Position numbers and translations under genes: made by a program. From Thermomonas brevis (GTDB lineage: Bacteria > Pseudomonadota > Gammaproteobacteria > Xanthomonadales > Xanthomonadaceae), in assembly GCF_014395425.1 (NCBI RefSeq), contig NZ_CP060711.1, positions 186,001-250,000 on the forward strand: 64,000 nucleotides of DNA, written 5' to 3'. Of the stretch, positions 29,336-38,100 are shown in pieces. Below the pieces are notes generated by a model. It saw only the letters and a program-made list of their open reading frames with translations, did no database searches and was not told the DNA's origin. Each line of letters opens with the position of its first letter. The stretch's first letter is position 1.

Positions 29336-29868
29336 ACGGATCTCCTGGGTAGTTGAGTGATTCGATTGCAGATGGGAGCGACGGCAGCGCAATCGGACTG
29401 CCGTCGTTGGTTCCGGTGGTGCAGCTTCAATGCGGCTTACGGTCGGCCGACGCCGGATGCACCTCATCGAAGCGGCGCGCCTTGCCCTCTACGAGCGCGG
29501 CCGCTACACAACGTCCAGACACATCGGTGGCGATTCGCGCCGTGCCCACCGGGCGCTCGCGGAACGTGGGCGGGAACTCGCCGCGCGTTCTTAAAAGGGT
29601 CATGGGAGGCGGGTCGAGCATGGGGACGGTGTCTCGCAAAATCTGGCAAGCCTTTGCGTGGGGCGCTCGTTGCGGCGGGTGCGTGGTTGGCGCGTCCGTT
29701 TCTTAAGGAACCGCTGCCAAATGAACGGAATAAAAACGATAGGATGCCCGCATGATTGCCATGCCTTGTGTAGTGGGGTGGTTCTAGGCTCACTAGCTTG
29801 CGCTTCTCGCTTGCAAGGCCAGCATAAGAAACGGTGTCAGATTCACCGCTTGATCGCCCATTGCGCAC
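29336..29868. other. 533-base stretch without a supported gene
   Basis: Apart from the CusF-like gene's ribosome site at the left end, no open frame here has a family resemblance or a good start. A 70-codon minus-strand frame at 29427-29639 reads RTRGEFPPTFRERPVGTARI and ATDVSGRCVAAALVEGKA, which is protein-like, and could be a degraded gene end, but I cannot name it. Confidence 0.4.
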
Positions 29869-29892
29869 AAGGCCCGGATTGCTCCGGGCCTT
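29869..29892 (+). terminator. Rho-independent terminator
   Basis: AAGGCCCGGA-ttgc-TCCGGGCCTT forms a 10-base-pair GC-rich stem with a 4-base loop, followed by GTTGTTTG. It is the clearest terminator in the window. No plus-strand gene now precedes it, so it is likely left over from a lost gene. Confidence 0.75.
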
Positions 29893-29917
29893 GTTGTTTG
29901 CGGGGTTGTTGTTGCCG

Positions 29918-30206
29918 TTACTGATGCGTCGCTAGCACGGCATCCAACACCTTCACAATGGAGCGTTGTAATGACCTAGCGCTTTCTGCACAGGTCAGGC
30001 CGCTAAAGCATATGTTGCTCGGGAGCGGGCAGCGCTTGGATGCGCTCAAGCTGCTGCGCAATCTTCGGTTGCGGCCCGCACTTGTTGGTGCCGAGCTTGT
30101 TTTGCGTACCGAGTAGGTTCTCCACGCTGGCATTCAGCGCTTGCGCGGCCTGCGAGAGCGTCTCCGCGGCGATGCGCGAGACGCCGCGCTCGTAGTGGAC
30201 TCGGTG
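29918..30206 (-). pseudogene. Decayed XRE-family regulator gene
   Basis: On the minus strand a frame reads VHYERGVSRIAAETLSQAAQ, LNASVENLLGTQNK and PKIAQQLERIQALPAPEQH, then stops. After the stop, another frame continues SIVKVLDAVLATHQ, which is the expected last helix of this family (normally FVM-x-LDTVL). The front end, with the first two helices of the helix-turn-helix, is absent: a TGA stands just before the match begins at about 30206. So the gene has lost its 5' part and has a frameshift near its 3' part. Confidence 0.65.
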
Positions 30207-30242
30207 GGCTCGTCATTGTTCCTACTCAATTACAATGTCCGC

Positions 30243-30878
30243 ATGACTTGCAGAACCTCACTCCGATCTGCACCACTGGGAGAACGCGTTTGTGCCGGCT
30301 TGGTGGTACTGCTGGGCCATGGGCTGCTGCTAGTTCGTCTGGGAAACACACCAGCGGCACGGGTAGTTGGCGGTGGGGATGGGCGACAGGGCGCAATGGA
30401 AGTGACATTCATTACTCTCCCAAAGGCCGCACGCGCTTTTTCCTTTCCCCCTCCATTAAAATCTCCCGTATCGAAAGCCGTCGAGGCGCCAAAATTGCGG
30501 TCGCTGTCCGCGCAATCAAGCAGCGCCATTGAAAATTCTCTGGTACAGAAGAATGAGCATTTGACTTCTAAATCTATAGGGAATGAGCCGGCGCAAGAAG
30601 CGGGAGCAAATGAGGATCTGAAAGGCCAATATAAGGCTGCGATACGCGCCGCTATCCAGCGCAAATGGCAACAACTTGGGCAGTCGTCGGTTCATGGAAA
30701 ATGCACCCTTCAATTCACCCAGTCGGCAGGAGGGGCAGTGACTACCGCCACAACGGATGACTGTGACCTTCCGACCGAGGAGCGTGCGAGGCTTGAAGCA
30801 GCAGTACTCATGGCTCAGCCGTTACCCTATAAGGGCTATGAGTCCGTCTTTACGGCCGAGATTGAAGTCAGGTTTTGA
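30243..30878 (+). CDS. TolA/TonB-C-like membrane protein
   Basis: A 211-residue protein with one N-terminal membrane helix (GLVVLLGHGLLLVRLG, about 19-34), a Ser/Ala/Pro-rich linker and a C-terminal domain like TolA domain III: QYKAAIRAAIQRKWQQLGQS, CTLQFTQSAGGAVTTATTDD and EAAVLMAQPLPYKGYES. Such proteins span the periplasm and transmit force between membranes. There is no tolQR or exbBD nearby. The upstream region has TACAAT that could be a -10. Base composition falls below that of the metal genes. A stand-alone TolA-like protein on an island could affect colicin or phage entry, but this is speculation. Confidence 0.6.
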   Translation: MTCRTSLRSAPLGERVCAGLVVLLGHGLLLVRLGNTPAARVVGGGDGRQGAMEVTFITLPKAARAFSFPPPLKSPVSKAVEAPKLRSLSAQSSSAIENSLVQKNEHLTSKSIGNEPAQEAGANEDLKGQYKAAIRAAIQRKWQQLGQSSVHGKCTLQFTQSAGGAVTTATTDDCDLPTEERARLEAAVLMAQPLPYKGYESVFTAEIEVRF

Positions 30879-31150
30879 GCCAGCAACTAGCCGCAAATGT
30901 TAGGGTGTCGTGTGTTCATGCGTCTGATTAGGTGGATTTATCGAGGGTAGAGCAGGGAGTGCTCTCGTCAAAAATGGGCTTGAGATCGTGGCCGGCGGCA
31001 ACAATCAGGCATCAGAAGATGAGAGGTAGGTGCAAAGCGAGAAACGCTTTGTCATGCTGGGAGAGGAGATGGAGACGCCACCTGAGTCGTGGCGGCACTT
31101 CTCGGTATATCGATCCATACCAATTGACGTTTCTCATGGAAAACTAACGC

Positions 31151-32284
31151 ATGGCAACAGTGTGCACGCAGTGTTCGAGAGACCCGGATCTAGTTTCATT
31201 GATTGAGGCGGTGGGCTCAATCGTTGCACGATGTAGCGTATGCAAGTCGGAAGGAATTGCCGCGCTTGACTCTGAAGATCAGCGCCTGGTTGCCACGATG
31301 CGCGCCTTGATCAGGAAGCACTTCAATGAGTGGACTTACAATCCTCACTGGGGCGGAGATGGTTTGTCGGCTATTTTTCAGGGCGAAAACCCCATTCTGA
31401 ACTTCAATGCGAGTTGGGATCCCATTGATATTGAAGATGCAGTTCTTCCAGCCATTGAAGAAGGATATGAAACGGAAACCGTGCCGATCTCGCTTCACGC
31501 TGGTTACTACGACGGCCACCCTAACATGCCACTGGAAGCTCTTGTTGATAGCCACGAGGAGCGTTTTAACAGTTTGCTAGCTCGAACACGCAGGGAGAAC
31601 TCTTACTTGATCGAGCCAGAGGCAAAACTACTTTTAGAGCCTCATTTGCATTTTCTGAGGAGGAAAATGCCGGCCGGCACCGTGGTTCATCGAGCTAGGA
31701 TAGGATTTGCTGAACGGAACTATAGAATTTTTGAAAGACCTAACGACGCTTGGTTCTACCTACCTTATGAGGGCGTCGCACTTGGAGCAGCCCCGCCTTC
31801 GGTTTCAGCTTCAGGGCGAATGAATCGCGCAGGCGTGTCATTCCTATATGCAGCGAGCAATCTGGAAACTGCCTTGAGCGAAGTCCGCCCGCATCCTGGG
31901 CATGTGGTGTCCGTCGGGGAATTTCGATCTTCGCGTACTCTCATGATTGCTGATTTCAGTCAGGTTTCGATAGCGGAGTTTTCTTCCTCAGATGAACGAC
32001 TAAATGACTACTGGCTACTTTTGTCCATCGATAGATTGTTCAGTGTTCCCATTCCACCTGAAGAGCGTCAAAACTACGTTCTCTCTCAACTGCTCTCGGA
32101 CGTGATTCGACAGTTGGGATTTGACGGTGTCTCATTTCGCAGCTCAGTTGGCACGGGAATCAACTATGCATTCTTCGACGCAGCCGGATTTGAATACGTT
32201 GTCGATAGCGCGCGGTCGCTTCACGTTTCTAGCTTGGCGTACGTCAGCAGGCCATTGAGGAAGTTGACCCGAGAAGCCAATTGA
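31151..32284 (+). CDS. RES-domain protein with HEPN/RES N-terminal zinc-finger domain
   Basis: A 377-residue protein. The N-terminus has two Cys pairs (Cys5/Cys8, Cys28/Cys31) of the HEPN/RES-associated domain. From about residue 165 comes a RES domain: GTVVHRARIG with the Arg, SGRMNRAGVSFLYAASNLET and ALSEVRPHPGHVVSVGEF with the catalytic-type Glu, then INYAFFDAAGFEYVV. RES proteins studied so far degrade NAD+ by phosphorolysis and act as toxins. The usual small Xre antitoxin is not next to it, though a decayed XRE gene lies 1 kb upstream. AT content is clearly higher than its neighbours. It may be a stand-alone defence or abortive-infection enzyme. Confidence 0.75.
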   Translation: MATVCTQCSRDPDLVSLIEAVGSIVARCSVCKSEGIAALDSEDQRLVATMRALIRKHFNEWTYNPHWGGDGLSAIFQGENPILNFNASWDPIDIEDAVLPAIEEGYETETVPISLHAGYYDGHPNMPLEALVDSHEERFNSLLARTRRENSYLIEPEAKLLLEPHLHFLRRKMPAGTVVHRARIGFAERNYRIFERPNDAWFYLPYEGVALGAAPPSVSASGRMNRAGVSFLYAASNLETALSEVRPHPGHVVSVGEFRSSRTLMIADFSQVSIAEFSSSDERLNDYWLLLSIDRLFSVPIPPEERQNYVLSQLLSDVIRQLGFDGVSFRSSVGTGINYAFFDAAGFEYVVDSARSLHVSSLAYVSRPLRKLTREAN

Positions 32285-32417
32285 CGCACGCCTTCATGGT
32301 GGGCCTCCGGCCGAGGGACTAGTTCGCTTCTGGCCTAGAGCAGGCACCCAGCAAGCTGCGGTTCCTATCAGAAGCGGTAAGGGCTGCAACCCTCGGCATG
32401 ACAATCCCAGATATCTG

Positions 32418-32747
32418 CTAGAGGCACCATTCGATCAGTCCCTTCCTGATCCAGAAATGGCACCGGCATTGCTTCTGCTGATGGATCGAAGGCGAGACCG
32501 TCGGACGTCCCCAGAAATCGGACTCGACAGACCAGCGCGGGCGACGATCAGGATTGAGGGAAAGCGATATCTGGACACCGCATCCACCCGGGCAGCTCAA
32601 ACAAGCCCACTTCTTCACCCCTCCGTCGACGACCAGCCATAGCTGTCCCGGGGGATCATGGTCTTGCCGGGATGGCGATCCACCGTGGACATGAGGCAGT
32701 CGAATCGAAGCCATCCCAGACGGCGCAACACCAGTGATAGGTAGCAT
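32418..32747 (-). CDS. DUF6527 protein, last gene of the ubiquitin-like operon
   Basis: A 109-residue protein with a Cys-rich core: WACLSCPGGCGVQISLSL (Cys49, Cys52, Cys56), then RWSVESDFWGRPTVSPSI and a second site QCRCHFW (Cys94, Cys96, His97). The spacing suggests one zinc site of treble-clef type. The family DUF6527 is found next to E1/E2/Ub-like genes in bacteria. It starts 9 bases after the JAB-E1 stop on the same strand, so it is cotranscribed. It might act as a RING-like E3 or as a substrate adaptor, which is inference from the zinc pattern and location. Confidence 0.75.
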   Translation of the reverse strand: MLPITGVAPSGMASIRLPHVHGGSPSRQDHDPPGQLWLVVDGGVKKWACLSCPGGCGVQISLSLNPDRRPRWSVESDFWGRPTVSPSIHQQKQCRCHFWIRKGLIEWCL

Positions 32748-32756
32748 CTCATCGGG

Positions 32757-34160
32757 CTATCCGATCACTCCGAGGAACGGCACCACATCGCCATGCCCCC
32801 ATATTGCCTTGCTGCCGCATACGGGGCACGACGGTATCGGGCTGCACGTCATCGCTCGGTCTTCCATGCGGTCGAATCGCCGGATTCGGTTGTGGCTCAT
32901 CCCGCCGCCGCCACGGAACCCCGTCAAGCCTTGAATCAGCTCATCCACCGCCATGCAGGCGATGCTGGTCGTGAATGTCACCACCGCGGGTGCCGGATCG
33001 CCACCGCCAGCCACATAGGCTTCCGCCTTGCGGCGCTCATACTCGGCCGGATCGTTGCGGCGCAGTCCTTCTTCCGCCGCGAGCTGCGGATTCACGACCC
33101 CCAGGCACATCAGGCAAGGGACGCCAGGCCGAATGATCGACACGCGCCCGGTCATGTCGTAGTCGGCATCGCTGCGGGCGGAACGCATGCGCAACCCCAC
33201 GTCGATCAGCGGGATGCCGTAGTAGTGGGCGAGCCGATTCAGCATGAGCCGACCCTGATGATCGTCCGTGCAGCCGAAAATCACGTCGCAGGAGCGCAGC
33301 AAGTCACGCAGTGCCGGATCACCCACCCAGGCCTTCCTCGCAATCACGTGCGTGCCCAGCCCGGCCGCCTCGATCTCCCGCACGAGGATATCCACCTTGG
33401 CCATGCCGGCCGACACGTCAGCGGCGTGCGATCCGTGCACGCGGTTGAGGTTGGTGGTATCGATCGTGTCGTTGTCGATCAACGCCAGAAAGCCGATTCC
33501 GAGCCGGGCGAGCAGGGACGCCACCGCGCTGCCGGTACCGCCGCAACCGACTACCCCGATGCGCACTGCCCGGACCATCGGATTGAAGCCTTTTCCGAAC
33601 AGGGTGGCCTGTCGAGCGAGGAACTCCGTCTCGTCTATACCCGACAGCGAACGGCCGATCCTGATCCTGCTGCCGATGACGGAGATCGAAGACGCTTCGA
33701 CCGCCTTTTTCGCCGAGAACCACAGTCGTCCTGCGATGGCTCCATCCTGCCCGAAAACCAGGCTGGCAAGCCCGGGGAGGCCCTTGTTGAAGGTGGTCCG
33801 TACAAGTTCTGCCTCGTTCCGATCGTCCTGATCGGAAAAGAAAGCGTCGGCACCGGGGTGCGTGTGCACCAATCCGGGCACCAGCCCGCGCTGCTGCGCC
33901 AGGCCCAACAACCGCATGAAACCCTTCGTCGACCAGGTGACGTGAACGGACGACGACGAGACCATCTCGTCCGCGGCAATCGGCACGATCTCGTGGGAGA
34001 TAAGCCGGGTGCGCGGCTGGCCCGACCACGGATCCGCGTCGATCGTGGCGATGCCGAACAGGACATAGGCCGCGGCCTCGGAGCCGTCTTCCCGGTGAAG
34101 CAGCGAGCGAAGCGCCGCTTCATGGGATTCGAGCAGGACGATGTCGAGCGCAGGCGACAT
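32757..34160 (-). CDS. JAB deubiquitinase - E1 (ThiF) fusion
   Basis: A 467-residue protein. The N-terminal 160 residues are a JAB/JAMM metalloprotease: Glu28 and the perfect motif H-x-H-x7-S-x2-D (His99, His101, Ser109, Asp112; VHTHPGADAFFSDQD). Then a ThiF/E1 adenylation domain: VVGCGGTGSAVASLLARLG (203-221), IDNDTIDTTNLNRVHGS, and two CxxC pairs (Cys349/352 and Cys445/448) that bind zinc in this family. E1 activates the C-terminus of a Ub-like protein with ATP; JAB cuts Ub-like proteins free. Its ATG shares one base with the stop of the E2 gene upstream (TAATG), so synthesis is coupled. Confidence 0.9.
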   Translation of the reverse strand: MSPALDIVLLESHEAALRSLLHREDGSEAAAYVLFGIATIDADPWSGQPRTRLISHEIVPIAADEMVSSSSVHVTWSTKGFMRLLGLAQQRGLVPGLVHTHPGADAFFSDQDDRNEAELVRTTFNKGLPGLASLVFGQDGAIAGRLWFSAKKAVEASSISVIGSRIRIGRSLSGIDETEFLARQATLFGKGFNPMVRAVRIGVVGCGGTGSAVASLLARLGIGFLALIDNDTIDTTNLNRVHGSHAADVSAGMAKVDILVREIEAAGLGTHVIARKAWVGDPALRDLLRSCDVIFGCTDDHQGRLMLNRLAHYYGIPLIDVGLRMRSARSDADYDMTGRVSIIRPGVPCLMCLGVVNPQLAAEEGLRRNDPAEYERRKAEAYVAGGGDPAPAVVTFTTSIACMAVDELIQGLTGFRGGGGMSHNRIRRFDRMEDRAMTCSPIPSCPVCGSKAIWGHGDVVPFLGVIG

Positions 34161-35089
34161 TACTTGGCCTCCTCCAAGGCGTGTTCGATGCGCTTGATCA
34201 TCGTGTGCAGACCGTCGATCCCCGGTCGCCAGCTCGAGTTGTGGCGGGACCAGCGCTGCCACCTACGGCCTAGGAAGACGTGCGGCTGGTCGGCACAGTT
34301 CGGGTAGCGACCTGCCGGAACCAAGCGCAGCCAGGGGTCGCAGAAGAACATGTCCGGGGCGACATCGGGATAGCCGGGCGGCAGGATCACCAGTACGTCC
34401 GCGGAGGGATAGTCGAACTTTCCCGTGGGCAGGGACACCTGCTTCAACACCACGCCCACGTGCGGCCCATCTCCGACCACCTCGGCGGCAATGCCGTGGC
34501 TGTCCAAGTAGCGCTGGTCGGATTCCGGCAGCGCCACGAGACCCTCGGTGGTGTCGCGAATGAGGGTGATGAAGCGCTCGATGCCCGCCTTGCCGAGGTC
34601 GATCAAGTCGGTGTCGCGGATCAGGACGTCCTGACCACCACCCCTGACTTCGAGGTAGACGTCGTAGGTGTCGGTGGGGACGCCCGCCAAGGCCTTCAGC
34701 ACCCGGCCGCTGATGATCGGCTTGCCCCATTCCAGCTGGCGATCGTCGATCGTGAACTTGAAGGCGCGGTCGGTCTGGAAGATGACGAACCGTTCGGCAC
34801 CCCGGCCCCGGAGGTCGTAGGTTTCATCCAGCCGCAAGTCCTCGAACTCGCCGGATGGAAGAATCGCGTAGATGCTGTAGTCGTCGGCGGAGCGGGCGGC
34901 GGCGGTCTGGAGGATCTGGCGGCCGGTAGGGACCGGGTCGTTCAGGTCCAGATGCCGCTCGTTGAGCTCCTCATCGAGCACCACGATCCTGTAGAGAAGG
35001 GCCGGGCGAAGCCCCCGGCCTTCGCGGATCGCGGCACCAACGTCTTCAAGGGGGATGCGGTCGTCGCCGCCTGAGATATCAGTCTGCAT
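34160..35089 (-). CDS. Two ubiquitin-like domains fused to an E2-like enzyme
   Basis: A 309-residue protein. Residues about 33-107 and 109-180 are two beta-grasp repeats of the prokaryotic multi-ubiquitin type (YRIVVLDEELNERHLDLND..FVIFQTDR style; second FKFTIDDRQLEWGKPIISG). Residues about 187-305 are an E2-like fold of the family E kind: FDYPSADVLVILPPGYPDVA then PDMFFCDPWLRL and a conserved RWSRHNSSWRPGIDGLHT. Cys250 and Cys265 are the only candidates for the thioester. The Ub-like repeats are internal; there is no free Gly-Gly end. The ribosome site AAAGG sits in a hairpin (35096-35111). It feeds the E1-JAB protein encoded next. Confidence 0.85.
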   Translation of the reverse strand: MQTDISGGDDRIPLEDVGAAIREGRGLRPALLYRIVVLDEELNERHLDLNDPVPTGRQILQTAAARSADDYSIYAILPSGEFEDLRLDETYDLRGRGAERFVIFQTDRAFKFTIDDRQLEWGKPIISGRVLKALAGVPTDTYDVYLEVRGGGQDVLIRDTDLIDLGKAGIERFITLIRDTTEGLVALPESDQRYLDSHGIAAEVVGDGPHVGVVLKQVSLPTGKFDYPSADVLVILPPGYPDVAPDMFFCDPWLRLVPAGRYPNCADQPHVFLGRRWQRWSRHNSSWRPGIDGLHTMIKRIEHALEEAK

Positions 35090-35095
35090 GTTGAT

Positions 35096-35129
35096 TGGCC
35101 TTTCAAGGCCATCTGCGGCAATCGCAGAT
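35096..35129 (-). promoter_or_regulatory. Twin hairpins over the ribosome site of the Ub-like/E2 gene
   Basis: TGGCCTT-tc-AAGGCCA (35096-35111) and ATCTGCG-gcaat-CGCAGAT (35111-35129) are two perfect 7-base-pair stems back to back in the 73-base gap after the helicase gene. In the mRNA the AAGG that would bind the ribosome lies in the 3' arm of the hairpin next to the ATG at 35089. This could lower or regulate translation of the conjugation genes relative to the upstream ones. Confidence 0.5.
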
Positions 35130-35162
35130 TTCTGGCCTTCACTAGGTCAATCGCAGCGGATA

Positions 35163-38100
35163 TCAGAACCGGAAAGGCGAATCCCCGTTCCCAATGGAAA
35201 GGGCGCCGGCCGGCAGCTCGCCGCAAACGAAAAAGTGGGGACAGCGTGGGCAGGAGCGCGCCTCGGCCTTTGCCTCGAACTCGCCCAGCCGAGCGCCCCG
35301 CACGATGTCCTGGAGCTTGTTCCGGCGGGTTTCGAGCTTGCGGGCCGTGAGCGTCATCGGCTCCGTCGTCTCGCTGGTCAGGTAGGTGACCTCCACTTGC
35401 GCCTGCATGCCGTAGGTCTGCACTGCCGCAAGATGCAAGATCGTGTACTCGATGTCATCAAAGGCATTGGATCTGGGCTTGCCGGTCTTGACCCGGCCCA
35501 CTCGGACGTGTCCCTGGTCTCCATGCGACACGCTATCGGGAACAACTACGATCTCGCCTTCCGCCCAACCCAACGAGATCGGCGTGACCGCGGCGCGCAC
35601 GCCACTGCTGCGGCTTTCAACAAGGACATCGACAAGGCGGCGGCCGATGCGGCGATAGTCTTCCGCATATCCATGGTCCGTGGCGCCCTTGGCCTGCCAG
35701 GCTTCGTCGAAACGCGTGAACAGTTCGGTCTCGCTCGGACTCGTCGTCGCGTGAGTGGTCTTCAGCCAGTCGAACACGTCGCTGACCACGTTGTGCATCT
35801 TCATGAAGGCAGTTTCGGTGCGACGGCCACCAAGCTTGAGCACGTGCGTGTACAGGAACCTGCGTGGACAACGCTCGAACAGGTTGATCTGGCTGTCGGT
35901 CCAGACCGGCTTTTCCTCCCAATCGATCCGGATGGATGATCCGGGACACGGCGGCGCATCGCTTAGCGGTGGCTGGGCGGGGCGAGCCAGCAGATGCTCG
36001 ATCGCCGGCATGAACTTCGACGGATTTCGCTTCTTACCGTCCGACTGGACCGACGAGGCATAGAGGAACAGCCGATCCCGGGCGCGCGAGAGCGCGACGA
36101 AAAACAGGCATTCCTCTTCTTCATCATGCCCTGCCTTGGCAGCTTCCAGTCCGGTCATGCCATCGGAGCCGTGAATCAGGCCGTCCGGCGGTACGCATCG
36201 TGGTGCCATGTTGTTGCGCGGCAGGCCCGACGTCACCATGCCGGGAATGTGCACGACATCGAATTCAAGGCCCTTGCTGGCATGGATGGTCATCAGCCGC
36301 ACGGCATCGATGCCTTCTGCGACGCTTGGCAATTGCCGCAGGCCGCGATCCTCGGTCAGCAGGACGAGGCGGCGGATCCGGTCAAGGAGGCGCACGCTCG
36401 GGATGCCGGCGCCGCCCGGCTGGCGCCGGCAGAAGTTGAGGAACTGCCACAATGCCAGCCCCTTCATGCGGCTCTGCGAGTCGCCGGCCAGGTGCAGTGC
36501 CTTTGCGAGGCCGAGCCCATCGATAACCCAGGTGGCCAGGATCGCCCAGGGGTTGGCCTTGGGGCTCAAGCCCGCGAACAACGCGGCCAGTCGCGCCAGT
36601 GCGCTGCGGCCTTCCGCTGAAAGGTCCGGTACCTGTGTTTCGAATAGCAGCCAGTCGAGGGTCTCGGCACGGCTTTCCCTGAGCCGCTCGATGATGCGCA
36701 TCGCATCCTGCAGCGGCATCTCGTAAGCGGGCATCGTCGCCGCACGCACCAGCCCGACGGCGTGAGGATCGGTCAGCATCGAGAGCAGGGCAAGCAGATC
36801 CTTGATCTCCGGTCGCTCGAAGATGCTGCCCAGATGCAGGACGGGAATGCCGCGTGCTTCCAGTCCTTCAGCAATTTCACTCAGGCGCGCGTTGGATGCG
36901 CACAGCAATGCCTGCCGCGAATACGGCGTCCCCGACTCGTGCAACTCCTGGATGGCGGCAGCGACCGCCGAAATCTCGTCTTCCGTCGACCCGACCACTC
37001 GCCACTCGGGTGAGGCGTTCATTGCGTCCCGGTTGGCCGTCAGCTGCAGCGGAATCGCGCCGGATGACGCCGCCATCGCCCTGGAGAAGGCTGTGAAAAC
37101 ATCCACGACCTCCTGCACGGACCGGTAGTTGATGCCCAGTTGGCGGACCACCGCACCGGGGAAATCGTTGGCGAACCGTGCCATGTTGGTCGCCGACGAG
37201 CCGCGGAACCGGTAGATCGACTGGCGGGCGTCGCCAACGACCCAAAGATTGCGGCCATCTCCCGCGATGGCTTTCAGGAGGCGCACAGAAGCGCGGTTGA
37301 CGTCCTGATACTCGTCGACGAGCACGTGGCGGTGCCGGGCCTTAAGCGCCTCTCTCGCTTCTCCATCGGATTCGACCAGCCTGACCGGCCGCGCCACCAA
37401 ATCCCCGAAGTCGACCAGATGTCCGGCCGCCATCGTCCGCTCGTAGGATTCGAAGAGCAGGGCGACCTCCAAGCATTTCTCGGCGCGCACGGCTGCGGCG
37501 GCATCGCTCCCGGCCCTGTCGGCCATGGTTTGTGCGAGCGCCCGATAGGCCGCCGCATCAAGCACCTCGTCCTTGGCGCGTGAGATCGCATGCAGCATGT
37601 CGCTGAGGTCGAGCGTCGGGTCCCACAGGTTGCGGTAGTGGCGAAGGGGCAGCCGAGGCAGTTCGTCCTCAAGCAGTTCGATCGCTTCCGACCGATCAAT
37701 GAGGCGGGGATCGGGGGGCAATCCGAGCTTGTCGTGGAAGCGGCGGATGACATCCAGACCGAAGGCATGGAACGTGCCGATCCACATCGCTGCCGTCGCA
37801 ATTGGGTTGCTGGCTGCCAGCCGCTCGCTGAGCTCGTTGGCCGCCTTGTTGGAGAAGGTGAGGACCAGAATGGAGGTGGGATCGACGCCGTCGGAGAGGA
37901 GGCTCTCGATGCGCCGGACCAATGTGCGCGTCTTTCCGGTTCCTGGACCCGCCTGCAGTTGGTAGGGGCTGTCCCGGTGGGCTGCAGCCGCCATCTGGGT
38001 CTGATCCGGCGCCAATGCCGCTACCGGAGCGGCCGTCGAATCCTTCGCAGCCTCCTGGGGAGGCAGCAGCAGAGCATCCAGCAGTTGTTGCTGGACCACC

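Noticed and set aside
29464..29868. 134-codon minus-strand frame before the terminator
   Set aside because: Composition is Arg/Pro/His-heavy and unlike a folded protein; no start signal.
30932..31147. 71-codon frame before the RES gene, considered as an antitoxin
   Set aside because: Arg/Trp-rich composition and no helix-turn-helix; nothing supports translation.
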